This document shows, in pieces, positions 9,918 through 19,156 of a DNA stretch of 64,000 nt (position 1 is its first letter; each line of letters begins with the position of its first letter). The notes beneath the pieces are model-generated. The model was not told the DNA's origin, searched no databases, and worked only from the letters and a program-made list of their open reading frames with translations. The DNA is from Bacteroidales bacterium (GTDB lineage Bacteria > Bacteroidota > Bacteroidia > Bacteroidales > ML635J-15): the NCBI GenBank assembly GCA_003249955.1, contig QKHS01000043.1:1-64000 (forward strand), given 5' to 3'. The position numbers and the translations under genes were made by a program.

Positions 9918-11006
9918 ATGAAAAATCTTATGTTTTTAGTCTGGTTATTGTTATTAGCCGGCGTATGTCAGTCGCAGTCATATAAATTTGCAGTATTGTG
10001 CGACACCAGAAGCGACGGAAGTAATTCAGGATTTAACGGGGTAAATGTTTCGGCAATTAAAGCAGTATGTACACACTTAAAAGACTCGGGAGCTGAGATT
10101 GTAATTGCTCCGGGCGATTTCATTTGTGGTAACGTAACCTGGTATAATTCAACACAAACACCTCCCGATAATAGTGTGCAGTATCAGGCATTATTAGATG
10201 CAGCGAGATCAGTCGGAGTTGGACTTCCGGGTGATGGAGAAAAAGTTACTCTTTATCCTGTAAGAGGAAATCATGAATGTTACCAGCAAATTTTACCGGA
10301 AGACAGCATAGAAGAAGCCTGGTTAAAAAGCATTGGTTATTCGCTCACAGGCATGGAGCATCCTGAAGATGAAGCCGGGTTTACCTATAGCTTTGTTTAT
10401 AATGGCTCGCTGTTTATTGGTCTGGATGAGTACATGCATGCAAATGCAACCAAGGACAGCATTATATATGTTAATCAAAAGTGGCTGGACTATGAATTAC
10501 TTAAACACCCTGATTCGAAACACGTATTTGCATTTGGCCATACACCGGCATTTGCTGCTCAACATCAGGATTGTCTGGGACAGGACTCTATTGCCAGAAA
10601 TGCATTTTTACAATCTTTAAACGATAGATCAGGAGTATATTTCTGTGGTCACGACCATTTTTATGCACGTGCAGAGATTCCTGTTTACAGCCGTGGAGGC
10701 GGGATCGAAAACTACATGCAGCAGGTTATAACACCAAGCGGGGCTCCGTTTCTCGGAGGATTCAGCCCCAGATGGAACGGAATATATAAAAATCAAGACG
10801 TAGAAACAGAAACATTTATAGACCATGCAGTAGGATACCAGCTTGTAACTGTGGACGGGAACAAAGTTAATGTTCAGTTTATTGCAACAAATGATGCATG
10901 TACGTTTACAATTGATTCTACCGGGAAGTTTAGTTTTATATATAATGATAACTGGCAGAATTGGAGTTTTGTAGTAATGGATGAGTTTTCCTATGAATTA
11001 CCTTAG
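9918..11006 (+). CDS. Exported calcineurin-like metallophosphoesterase
   Basis: A two-metal phosphoesterase of 362 residues with an N-terminal signal peptide (hydrophobic residues 4-16, then CQSQS). Metal-binding motifs occur in the family order: an Asp-containing first strand with D-T-R (residues 29-31) in place of the usual DxH, G-D (66-67), G-N-H-E (117-120), G-H (207-208) and G-H-D-H (244-247). It probably acts in the periplasm or outside the cell on a phosphomonoester or diester. It lies 44 bases after the glycyl radical enzyme and 62 bases before the aldehyde oxidoreductase, on the same strand. Its role with two cytoplasmic redox enzymes is not obvious. Confidence 0.87.
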   Translation: MKNLMFLVWLLLLAGVCQSQSYKFAVLCDTRSDGSNSGFNGVNVSAIKAVCTHLKDSGAEIVIAPGDFICGNVTWYNSTQTPPDNSVQYQALLDAARSVGVGLPGDGEKVTLYPVRGNHECYQQILPEDSIEEAWLKSIGYSLTGMEHPEDEAGFTYSFVYNGSLFIGLDEYMHANATKDSIIYVNQKWLDYELLKHPDSKHVFAFGHTPAFAAQHQDCLGQDSIARNAFLQSLNDRSGVYFCGHDHFYARAEIPVYSRGGGIENYMQQVITPSGAPFLGGFSPRWNGIYKNQDVETETFIDHAVGYQLVTVDGNKVNVQFIATNDACTFTIDSTGKFSFIYNDNWQNWSFVVMDEFSYELP

Positions 11007-11068
11007 GAATTATACCCTTTTATTTAGCAGGATAACACAAAATATTTTATTAATTTAAAAATTTAACA

Positions 11069-13024
11069 ATGAAGACAAAATACGGATATATGGGTAAAAT
11101 CCTTTGGGTGGATTTAACCAACGGTACTTTCAGGGACGAAGAAATCCCTGATAATGTTTATGAAGAATTTCTTAGTGGCTACGGATTAGCATCAAAAGTT
11201 ATTTACGAAAATCAGCCTGCCGGCATTGACTATAAGGATGAACGCAGTATAATTTCAGTTATGAGCGGCATTTTAACCAATACCGAAGCCACATTTAACG
11301 GTCGCTGGATGTTGGCCGGAAAAAGCCCGTTAACCGGATGCTGGGGAGATGCAAACTGTGGTGGTAATTTTGGGCCTGCTATTAAACAAACCGGCTACGA
11401 TGGTATTTTTATTACCGGCAAAAGCGAAAAACCGGTTTATATTTACATAGATGATGAAACACAACAGATTCTCCCGGCCGATGATTTATGGGGTCATAAA
11501 GATGCTGTTGAAACAGAAATAATACTTAGCGAAAGGCATAGCAAAAAGCCATACAACAATAATGAAAAGAATATGGCTAAAGTAATCAGCATAGGAAGTG
11601 CCGGTGAAAACTGCTCGCTCATATCCGGTGTTGTAAACGATAAAGGCCGCCTTGCCGCACGAAGCGGGTTAGGTGCTTTGTTCGGCACAAAACAACTAAA
11701 AGCTATCTGTCTTAACGACAACCAAACGGTATATGTGTATAACAGCGAGGAGGTAATCAATGCTACCAGAAAGTTAGTCAATGATTTACAAAATTCCACC
11801 GATTCTTTTTGTACTACTATGAAATGGTCGGGAACAGCCGGAACTACAGTAGATTCTGTAAATACAGGAGATTCTCCGATAAAAAACTGGGCAGGTGTTG
11901 CCGAAGATGATTTTCCACAAGAAAAAGCAGCAAAAATAAACGGCTATTCCATTACAAAATACCAAACCGAGGAATATTACTGTGCAGGTTGTGTATTTGG
12001 TTGCGGAGGAACATGTACAGTAAAACAACTTGGATTGAAAGACACTCACCGTCCTGAATATGAAATACTGGCAGGATTCGGGGCTTTGTTGTTATGTGAT
12101 GATGCCATGGCAATTTTCGAAATCAATGAAAAACTGAACCGTGCCGGATTCGATGCTATTAGTGTAGCAACAACCATATCATGGGCATTCGAGGCATGGG
12201 AAAAGGGTTTGTTTAAAGAGAAATTTCCTGACTTAAAACTGGTATGGGGAGATTCTCAGGCTGTAATTAATCTGGTAGATGATATGATCGCAAACAAAAA
12301 TCTGGGAGCTTATCTGAATAATGGTGTAAAGCAAGCAGCCGAACAATTTGATAAAGATGGAATAACTTCTCCTATGCATGTATTCGGACAGGAACTCCCG
12401 ATGCACGATTCCCGTAAAGACGGCTCTCTGACTCTTGGTATAGGATATGAAACAGAACCAACTCCGGGAAGGCATACATCTACCAATGCTCAGTGGGAGC
12501 AAATGGCCGACACTCATGACGTTGACGTTGTCCTTAACAATAACAAGCTGAATATTAAATTCCAGAAAAGATATGTTCATACTGACATGTCACACGAACA
12601 ACAGGGACAGGATTTAATGGCGTCAAGTTGTTCCGAGGATATTATTAACGGAAGCGGGCTTTGCAACTTTAGTTTTATGGGATCTTATGTTCCCATAGTT
12701 AGCTGGATCAATAATGTTACCGGATGGGATAAGTCTTTTAAAGAATATCTGGAAATAGGAAAAAGAATTAAAACAGTCCGGCATTCATTTAATATCAGGG
12801 AAGGTGTTGATGTTGCAAGTATCAGAATGCCTGACCGGGCCAGAGGGAATAACATACTGAAAGACGGGCCCAACGCATATAGCGCAAACGTGTTAAAATG
12901 GGACGATGCCAAAGCCGATTATTATATTTCAATGGGATGGGATGTTGATACCGCTAAACCATCGGCAGAGACATTAAAAACTTTGGGATTGGATTTTGTT
13001 TATAAAGATCTTTATAAAGAATAA
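11069..13024 (+). CDS. Aldehyde:ferredoxin oxidoreductase family protein (W/Mo-pterin)
   Basis: This 651-residue protein belongs to the tungsten/molybdenum bis-pterin aldehyde:ferredoxin oxidoreductase family. The N-terminal domain is full length (GYMGKILWVDLT onward), with pterin-binding segments including the GRW-LAGKSPLTG region at residues 78-90. The four [4Fe-4S] ligands are visible as C305-x2-C308-x3-C312 and C532, matching the spacing in the archaeal enzyme family. Members oxidise aldehydes to acids with ferredoxin as acceptor, or reduce acids in reverse. With a glycyl radical enzyme upstream, one plausible role is oxidation of an aldehyde formed by a dehydratase, but that is inference. 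Cytoplasmic; no signal peptide seen. Confidence 0.92.
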   Translation: MKTKYGYMGKILWVDLTNGTFRDEEIPDNVYEEFLSGYGLASKVIYENQPAGIDYKDERSIISVMSGILTNTEATFNGRWMLAGKSPLTGCWGDANCGGNFGPAIKQTGYDGIFITGKSEKPVYIYIDDETQQILPADDLWGHKDAVETEIILSERHSKKPYNNNEKNMAKVISIGSAGENCSLISGVVNDKGRLAARSGLGALFGTKQLKAICLNDNQTVYVYNSEEVINATRKLVNDLQNSTDSFCTTMKWSGTAGTTVDSVNTGDSPIKNWAGVAEDDFPQEKAAKINGYSITKYQTEEYYCAGCVFGCGGTCTVKQLGLKDTHRPEYEILAGFGALLLCDDAMAIFEINEKLNRAGFDAISVATTISWAFEAWEKGLFKEKFPDLKLVWGDSQAVINLVDDMIANKNLGAYLNNGVKQAAEQFDKDGITSPMHVFGQELPMHDSRKDGSLTLGIGYETEPTPGRHTSTNAQWEQMADTHDVDVVLNNNKLNIKFQKRYVHTDMSHEQQGQDLMASSCSEDIINGSGLCNFSFMGSYVPIVSWINNVTGWDKSFKEYLEIGKRIKTVRHSFNIREGVDVASIRMPDRARGNNILKDGPNAYSANVLKWDDAKADYYISMGWDVDTAKPSAETLKTLGLDFVYKDLYKE

Positions 13025-13085
13025 AAGTAATTATTCAGGTATTATGTTAAAAACAGAATTCTGTTATTGTTTCGCTGCGGCGAAT

Positions 13086-13210
13086 GTAATCTGTAATCTG
13101 TAATCGGCAAAATTGTAGTAACCCTGAGATTCTGCTTTATTTTACAAAAGTTAAATTCCAATAAGCGGAAGCGACTATGCAAAACCCACTGATTACAGAT
13201 TACAGATTAC
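13086..13210. repeat. 20-bp inverted repeat of heptamer GTAATCT units
   Basis: The sequence GTAATCTGTAATCTGTAATC (13086-13105), nearly three tandem units of a heptamer, recurs as its exact reverse complement at 13191-13210. The 85-nt region between contains nothing I recognise. It lies between the aldehyde oxidoreductase and the RadC-like gene, where the accessory region begins. It could be a foldback remnant or a transcription end structure. Confidence 0.7.
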
Positions 13211-13292
13211 AAAATTATACCAGGAACCTAAATAATTACGTTTATTTGTAAAAAAAAATATTTAGCTTTGTAACAGACAAGAAAATAATACC

Positions 13293-13958
13293 ATGGGTAT
13301 AAAAGTTACTGGCAAAGACCTTATAAAAATTGCAAATTCAGACGATGTTTTCGGGATAATGCAAAGAGTATTGTTACGTGAGAACAAACTGGACAGAGAA
13401 AAAGAACATTTCTGGTTAGTAGGCTTAAATACTGCCAATAAAATGCTTTTTGTTGAATTAATAAGCATAGGCGGAGTAAAAAGCACAACCGTTGAGCCAA
13501 TGAATGTTTTCAGGATGTCGATTTTAAAAGGAGCTGTTAAAGTAATTTTAGTTCATAACCACCCATCAGGAGAAGTAATTCCCTCAGATGCAGATCTTGA
13601 CCTTACCGACCGCCTTATACAAGCCGGTAAAATAATAGACATTGAAGTTATTGACCACCTTATAATCTCAGAAAATACCTACATGAGCTTTAGCAATACC
13701 GGGCGCATGAAAGAACTCCAGGAAAGCACCAAATGGGTTCCGGCTTACGAACTTATAGAGCGCATAAAAAAACAGGAAGCCGAGCTTAGAAAAGAAGCCG
13801 TTAAAATTGCTAAGGAAAAAGGAGAAAAAGACGGAATAAAAAAAGGTAAACTGGAAGAAAAACAGGAAATGGCTAAACAAATGAAAGCCAATAATGAACC
13901 CATTGAAAAAATAGTATTATATACCGGCCTTACCAAAGCAGAGATAGAGAAGCTGTAA
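13293..13958 (+). CDS. RadC-like JAB/MPN domain protein with Rpn-like tail
   Basis: The protein has 221 residues. Residues 20-130 form a RadC-type JAB domain with the metalloprotease-like motif H88-N-H90-P-S-G followed by P-S-D-A-D (97-101) and an upstream Glu55. The helix-hairpin-helix region normally found at the RadC N-terminus is short or absent. From about residue 145 a charged coiled coil is followed by a segment (AKQMK...IVLYTGLTKAEIEKL) resembling the C-terminus of Rpn/PD-(D/E)XK transposase-like proteins. The function of such proteins is not settled; they are common in mobile regions. A TAGCTTTG -7 element at 13263-13270 lies 22 bases before the ATG and supports this start. Confidence 0.82.
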   Translation: MGIKVTGKDLIKIANSDDVFGIMQRVLLRENKLDREKEHFWLVGLNTANKMLFVELISIGGVKSTTVEPMNVFRMSILKGAVKVILVHNHPSGEVIPSDADLDLTDRLIQAGKIIDIEVIDHLIISENTYMSFSNTGRMKELQESTKWVPAYELIERIKKQEAELRKEAVKIAKEKGEKDGIKKGKLEEKQEMAKQMKANNEPIEKIVLYTGLTKAEIEKL

Positions 13959-14509
13959 AACAAACAGGCCACACTATAAATTTTATCACAAACTTTTCCA
14001 TAATTTATTGCCGGTATTTTACCGGGATTATTTGTACTTCTATTAGGAAAATTCATAAAACTTTTGCTGCCCATTGATTAGAAAATGTAGTTGGACTTTG
14101 ATATATTCAAAAGTGCATCAGGCTTGCTAATAGTAATATATGCGCTTAAAAGTAAATTAAAATTATAAAATAAAAACACATTGAATAGCTTGTGTTTATA
14201 GAAAATATTAATTGCTTTCACTTAAAAAAATACAATTTGTCTTGTGAAATAAAAATATTATATATTTTTGAAAAATATTAATGATGGGAGTTGAAAGAGA
14301 GTAATTAATATGGAAAATAGTAAAAGATTTAATAAAAAACCGTTGAGAATTGAATTTGTAATGAATTTCAGATTATTGAAAATAATAAAATAAAAGGTAT
14401 AACTAATTGAAAAATAAATGGCATTGTGGTGGTTACACAATCGTTGTGTTTCATGCTAAGAAAAGACAGTCCAACTAAAGCCAACGCACGTAATGATGAT
14501 AAACATGTT
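13959..14509. other. AT-rich intergenic region before the accessory genes
   Basis: No convincing gene in about 550 bases. Composition becomes markedly more AT-rich here. A short frame at 14310-14393 would encode 27 residues rich in Lys, Arg and Asn after a promoter-like site; it may be a leader peptide or chance. An AACGCAC heptamer at about 14483 also occurs three times in the gap after the next gene, hinting that the large gene is bounded by related cassette sequences. Confidence 0.4.
14242..14270 (+). promoter_or_regulatory. Candidate promoter TTG-N18-TATTTTTG
   Basis: A TTG at 14242-14244 is followed after 18 bases by TATTTTTG (14263-14270), fitting the Bacteroidetes primary sigma consensus TTTG-N19-TAnnTTTG. 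The nearest large gene starts 240 bases downstream, so it would have a long leader, or the promoter serves the short frame at 14310. Confidence 0.4.
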
Positions 14510-17500
14510 ATGACAAAGAAAATCGGAAGAAATGCCCCTTGTCTTTGTGGGAGTGGTAAGAAATATAAAAAGTGTTGTATAGGTTCAGAAAAAGAATTTG
14601 AATTTGCTCAACCCACACCGAGCAATGGGAAAAATAAGACATTTGAATTTATTGAATCAAATAATTCTCACCCATTACTGAATTTTATTATTGGGCTGCA
14701 AATGCAGCCCAATAATCACGGCAAGAATGTGCGAATGGAAGAATTAGCAACACACATTGTTACAAATTTAAACAGCAATCCAAATGGAAATTTAAAGTTG
14801 TTCAAGCAACATCTTGACACAGAATTTGCGTCGAATTATTTGGAAGACATTCCCGAAAATCTTTTTAGTGAAAACATCGTTTTCTATGGCGGAAACTATA
14901 CAGTTTTTTCAGGAATTTACGGATATGCAGTTGAAATCTTCAAAAACTTAACCGAGACAATTTTTACACAAAAAAACGACCTGCCTGACGAATTTAAAAA
15001 TCACGTTTATAGTGGAGTTACTCTACTTTTAGAATTAGGAAAAATACTTTCTACAAAATTTGAAATTGAAGGAAATATTGAAGGAGCACAAGTCGATAGA
15101 AAATTTGGTTATTCAACTGACGAAATTGACACATCTTTTAGTCAAGGCGATATAATTCGAATTTGTCAAGAACATCAAATTGACCCACGAGTCATTAATG
15201 AATTTATTGTTCACCCGAATGACTCAGGCTTTTCAAACAACGACCCTGACAAAAATCCCTTACTAAAAAAGCCAATTATCAAGTTTGAAGACAAGTGTTA
15301 TTTTGTTCTTATTTCAAGCCAAGTAACCGTTTTGAATGAGTTTATCATACGATTGAGCAACAAGTATAATTGCAATCAAAAATTGACGGAATTATATCAC
15401 GATAAACTATGGCACGAACAATGGGGAGCTTGCGACAAAATGGGTTGGCAATTAACAGATATAGTACTATCTCAAAACAACACACCAACGATTTTAAAAG
15501 AACGTGTTTTTCAATTTGAACAAAACAGACTTGCTTACGCTTGTTACGTTCACAATGATAAGGACGAAGAATATTTTTCGGACAAAAATTTAGACATAGA
15601 CAAGCGAATTACAGAAGTAATTACGGAGCTAAAGAAAAATCCGTCAATGAAAGACCATAAATTTCTTTCATTAGTTACTTATGATTGTATGGGGCGTAAT
15701 ATGTTTATTGGATTCGGTGCACCTCAAAAAGACGAACTGCGCTTATCGTTTTCAATGCACCAATTCAACTTTCTTTGCTCTTCTGAAAAATGGGAAAATT
15801 TAAGTTTATGGAAATTTGCAAAGTCTTATGAAATTTTTTCTAAGACCACAAACTCAACATCTACCGATACTTTGGATATGTATTCCATCTACAAAGCTAA
15901 AGACGAAAGTTTTTATTTCGGAGACGATGCACGACCTAATTTTCTTACAGTTCTTCCCGGAGACGGAAGTCGCTTAATAAAAGAAGCAAAAATTAAAAAA
16001 AACAATCACGGTATTTTGAGCCAAATAAAAGGACGAAATGTTTTTATCCCTTCTACAAAATATGCCGACTATGCACCATTATACAAACCATTAAACAGTT
16101 TAGGCTATTACTCTATTTGTTTAAAAGCTTTTGATGTCCCGATTTGGGTAGTTAATCACCAAGTCAAAAACAAATCAATGACAATACAAGTTCGGAACTT
16201 TGCAGAAGCAATCGGTTTTTGGCTTTACAAACTTAAACCTGAAATCGCTAAAATTTTAAATCTAGCTATTTCAAACTTCTTTGAAATAAGCATCATTCTT
16301 GACCAAAAACTTTTTGAAGATACGCAAACAAAAGATATTGTTGAAAACGAAGACGATGACAATTACACTTTCTCATTAAACGAAAACATTTTAGAGTTTT
16401 CAATCCCATTTTCCAAAATGAAAACCTTTACCGGTAGCAATAATTTTGGTGAAAGAGAAATGATGAAAGCGATATTAAATGCATTCAACTTGGTTCCGGG
16501 TATTAGTTTTTCAGTACAAGACATAGTTTCTTTCATTGATAAGTGCATTCCGTTGGGTCAAGCAAAAATGATATTGCTATCCGATAGCCATAAAGACCCA
16601 TTAATCGACAACCGATGGCTTGTAAAACCTTTCTACATAAGCGATTCAGAAGTAGATATATTATTAGATGAAATTCCATTGCTAATTGGACAAACAACAA
16701 AAATCCCTAAAAATATTGACAACGAAGAAGATAAGAAAAAACTTTTCAATATAGCAACGAAGTTGCTGTTAGATACACTAAACAACGAAATTCAAAATTT
16801 TGAATTTGAATTCTTATTGCACGTTCTTTTGGAATTACACGAAACATTAGTGTGGAAAAGAGAACAAAACAAAACGATGATTCCTGCACAAATTCTTTGT
16901 TTTGGAAACATAGAAGGAGAGCTCAAGGAAATTTTAGATAAGGACAATAAATTAGTTAAAACGTCTTTAGCCACAAGATGTTTAATAGAATACGTTGCAG
17001 CTAAACCAACAAATGGAAGTGTAAAAGTAGGTTTTGACGACATTGATAGACTTTTAGTATTGATGCACGAAATAGTAAATTATGGATTTTTAAGTGATGC
17101 TATTCACTTCAAACTTGCAAACCCGACAGTTGGTAAATTAGATTCAGGTAGAATAGGAATTTCAAGAGAGTTTTTTGATGAAAAACTTAAACCGTTTGCC
17201 GAAGCAAACACAAAAGAAGAAGTTAATAGATACATAGAAAATTTTGACAATAGATTTGAAATCGCAAATTTTTCCCAAGAAGAAAAAGAACCAGAAGAGA
17301 ATAAAGAACTAGAAGAAATTGATTCTGCATTTTTAGAAGATTGGGGAATTGGTTACTTGAATATTTACAAATTCTGCTTTAGCAGTTTTATCATTTGTAT
17401 TGAAAAACAGAGTTCCACCTGCTCGATGAAAGAATCTGAATTTATTAAGTTAATTAAGGACAAAACAAAAATTGACGAAAAAGAGATAATCGCAGGTATT

Positions 17501-18256
17501 GAACGATTCTCAATTACACATAGAGATGAATATTTAAAAGCACCTAAAGGCTATAATGATAGCGAAGTTTTTCCTTGGAAATACAATCGTGAATTTAGTT
17601 TTGCAAGAAGATTTATCGTGAAATATAAAAACAATAAAGGCGAGACGATTTTGACTTGGGGATTTAGAAATGCTATTTCTGCACAAAAACAGTTGGATTA
17701 CTTGTTGTTTGAAGGAAAACTAAACAATGGCGGCAAGAGAATAGAAAAACTACTTGGAACTTTTCGTGAGAAAAAAGGGAAACTATACCGTAACAAAGTC
17801 AAAGATTGGCTCAAAACAAATCCCGACTTAAATGTAATTGATTATGAAGTGAAAATTGACACTAACGGACATCTTATTGCAGATAAAAACTATGGCGACA
17901 TTGATGTTTTAGTGCATAACACAAAGACTAACACAGTATACAGTCTTGAATGTAAAGACACGAACAAGGCAAAGAATATTCACGAAATGAAAAAGGAAAT
18001 GGATAGTTATCTTGGACGTGAAGGACAAAAAGGAATGATTCAAAAGCATGTTGAGAGACATAATTGGTTAGAGAGCAATACTGATAAAGTTTGTGCCTTC
18101 TTAAAAATTGAGGAATCAATAAAAGTAGTATCGTATATGTTGACTTCTGAAGTTATTCCAACCTCATATACAAAAGCAGAAGAATTACCGATGCCTATCA
18201 TTGCCTTTCCTGATTTAAAAAGAGAAGGTGTAAAATTATTATATCCGACCCGCTAA
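14510..18256 (+). CDS. Large SEC-C zinc motif protein with PD-(D/E)XK-like nuclease end
   Basis: About 1248 residues from the ATG at 14510, chosen because the SEC-C motif then starts at residue 4; an in-frame ATG at 14426 would add 28 residues that look unrelated. The SEC-C zinc site is C11-x-C13-x8-C22-C23. Most of the protein is a long region I cannot assign, with an acidic stretch near 17280-17340. The C-terminal 140 residues contain G-D-I-D (D1130, D1132) then L-E-C-K (E1147, K1149), the D-x14-E-x-K arrangement of restriction-endonuclease-fold nucleases. Size, AT-rich composition and neighbours suggest an accessory, possibly defence, protein. The function is unknown; the nuclease assignment is from motif only. 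Confidence 0.78.
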   Translation: MTKKIGRNAPCLCGSGKKYKKCCIGSEKEFEFAQPTPSNGKNKTFEFIESNNSHPLLNFIIGLQMQPNNHGKNVRMEELATHIVTNLNSNPNGNLKLFKQHLDTEFASNYLEDIPENLFSENIVFYGGNYTVFSGIYGYAVEIFKNLTETIFTQKNDLPDEFKNHVYSGVTLLLELGKILSTKFEIEGNIEGAQVDRKFGYSTDEIDTSFSQGDIIRICQEHQIDPRVINEFIVHPNDSGFSNNDPDKNPLLKKPIIKFEDKCYFVLISSQVTVLNEFIIRLSNKYNCNQKLTELYHDKLWHEQWGACDKMGWQLTDIVLSQNNTPTILKERVFQFEQNRLAYACYVHNDKDEEYFSDKNLDIDKRITEVITELKKNPSMKDHKFLSLVTYDCMGRNMFIGFGAPQKDELRLSFSMHQFNFLCSSEKWENLSLWKFAKSYEIFSKTTNSTSTDTLDMYSIYKAKDESFYFGDDARPNFLTVLPGDGSRLIKEAKIKKNNHGILSQIKGRNVFIPSTKYADYAPLYKPLNSLGYYSICLKAFDVPIWVVNHQVKNKSMTIQVRNFAEAIGFWLYKLKPEIAKILNLAISNFFEISIILDQKLFEDTQTKDIVENEDDDNYTFSLNENILEFSIPFSKMKTFTGSNNFGEREMMKAILNAFNLVPGISFSVQDIVSFIDKCIPLGQAKMILLSDSHKDPLIDNRWLVKPFYISDSEVDILLDEIPLLIGQTTKIPKNIDNEEDKKKLFNIATKLLLDTLNNEIQNFEFEFLLHVLLELHETLVWKREQNKTMIPAQILCFGNIEGELKEILDKDNKLVKTSLATRCLIEYVAAKPTNGSVKVGFDDIDRLLVLMHEIVNYGFLSDAIHFKLANPTVGKLDSGRIGISREFFDEKLKPFAEANTKEEVNRYIENFDNRFEIANFSQEEKEPEENKELEEIDSAFLEDWGIGYLNIYKFCFSSFIICIEKQSSTCSMKESEFIKLIKDKTKIDEKEIIAGIERFSITHRDEYLKAPKGYNDSEVFPWKYNREFSFARRFIVKYKNNKGETILTWGFRNAISAQKQLDYLLFEGKLNNGGKRIEKLLGTFREKKGKLYRNKVKDWLKTNPDLNVIDYEVKIDTNGHLIADKNYGDIDVLVHNTKTNTVYSLECKDTNKAKNIHEMKKEMDSYLGREGQKGMIQKHVERHNWLESNTDKVCAFLKIEESIKVVSYMLTSEVIPTSYTKAEELPMPIIAFPDLKREGVKLLYPTR

Positions 18257-18394
18257 GCCATGCACATTAAGCAAACGCACATATCAAACGCACAGCCAAA
18301 TTTGCTTAAAGAGCATGTCTCTTCAACGCACGGATTGACAGACAGAATAAAGCACGAAAACACAACACCGTTAGGCATAATTAATAACTAAAAA
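18257..18394 (+). repeat. attC-like gene-cassette boundary
   Basis: This gap contains three copies of AACGCAC (18274, 18287, 18325), an inverted pair AAGCAAA/TTTGCTT (about 18269-18307), and a hairpin AGAG...CTCT. It ends with GTTAGGC (18370-18376), an exact match to the integron R' core GTTRRRY. The next gene begins 18 bases later. I did not find a matching RYYYAAC core at its left side, so this is only partly attC-like. Confidence 0.4.
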
Positions 18395-19156
18395 ATGGCA
18401 ACAAAAAAAACACCTGAATCAAATACCAAAGAAACTTGCTTCGTAATAATGCCTTTTGGAAGTTGGTTTGATAACTATTTTAATGAAATTTATAAACCTG
18501 CAATTATTAATGCTGGGTTACTTCCCAAAAGAGCTGACGATATCTATAGACCAAGTACAATTGTGCAAGATATTTGGAATTATACCCAATCAGCCAAAAT
18601 AGTTTTAGCTGATTTAACTGGTAAAAATGCTAATGTTTTCTACGAATTGGGACTGGCGCATGCATTAGCTAAACCTGCAATATTAGTTACAAATTCTATG
18701 GATGATGTTCCTTTTGATTTAAGAGCCTTGAGAGTAATAGAATACAATAAAAATGATTGTAGTTGGGGGAATGTGCTAAAAGAAAAAATTGAAAAATCAA
18801 TTAAAGAAACTCTTGAGTCTCCATTAAATTCAGTATTACCCGCATTTTTGAACATTACCAGTTCCGAGAAAACAAAGATTACGGTAAACGAAAAAGACTT
18901 TCTCGAATTAAAAAGAGATTTGGAGTTAATGCGAAATGAAATCAGACATTCCTCAAATAGAATTGAAAATAGGATTCCTCCATATGAGGCAATTGAGTTG
19001 ATTAAAAAATATTTAGACAGAGGAATGCCCCCTGAGAATATTGTTGACAGAATGTATAAACATGGTATTGGTGGTAATTGGGTAATAAATAAAATTAATG
19101 AATTATATAACGAGAAAAGTCTTTTTGTATCGGATGAAGAAAAGGAAAATAAATAA
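18395..19156 (+). CDS. Nucleoside 2-deoxyribosyltransferase/TIR-like domain protein
   Basis: The protein has 253 residues. Residues 14-130 match the nucleoside deoxyribosyltransferase-like Rossmann fold seen in many prokaryotic accessory proteins: CFVIMPFG, then RADDIYRPSTIVQDIW, then IVLADLTGKNANVFYELGLAHAL with the Glu expected at the catalytic position, and finally DDVPFDLRALRVIEY. Relatives of this fold hydrolyse nucleotides or NAD-like molecules or sense them in defence. Residues 165-245 are helical, with a coiled-coil stretch and a segment (YLDRGMPPENIVDRMYKHGIGGNWVINKI) that could be a small binding domain. It is flanked by attC-like sequences, as a single-gene cassette would be. The exact activity is not known. 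Confidence 0.8.
   Translation: MATKKTPESNTKETCFVIMPFGSWFDNYFNEIYKPAIINAGLLPKRADDIYRPSTIVQDIWNYTQSAKIVLADLTGKNANVFYELGLAHALAKPAILVTNSMDDVPFDLRALRVIEYNKNDCSWGNVLKEKIEKSIKETLESPLNSVLPAFLNITSSEKTKITVNEKDFLELKRDLELMRNEIRHSSNRIENRIPPYEAIELIKKYLDRGMPPENIVDRMYKHGIGGNWVINKINELYNEKSLFVSDEEKENK

Noticed and set aside
13086-13210. Possible CRISPR-like repeat
   Set aside because: There are only two inverted heptamer arrays, no regular spacers and no cas genes.
14310-14393. Frame of 27 codons after a promoter-like site
   Set aside because: Too short and AT-driven to call a gene; kept only as a note on the intergenic region.
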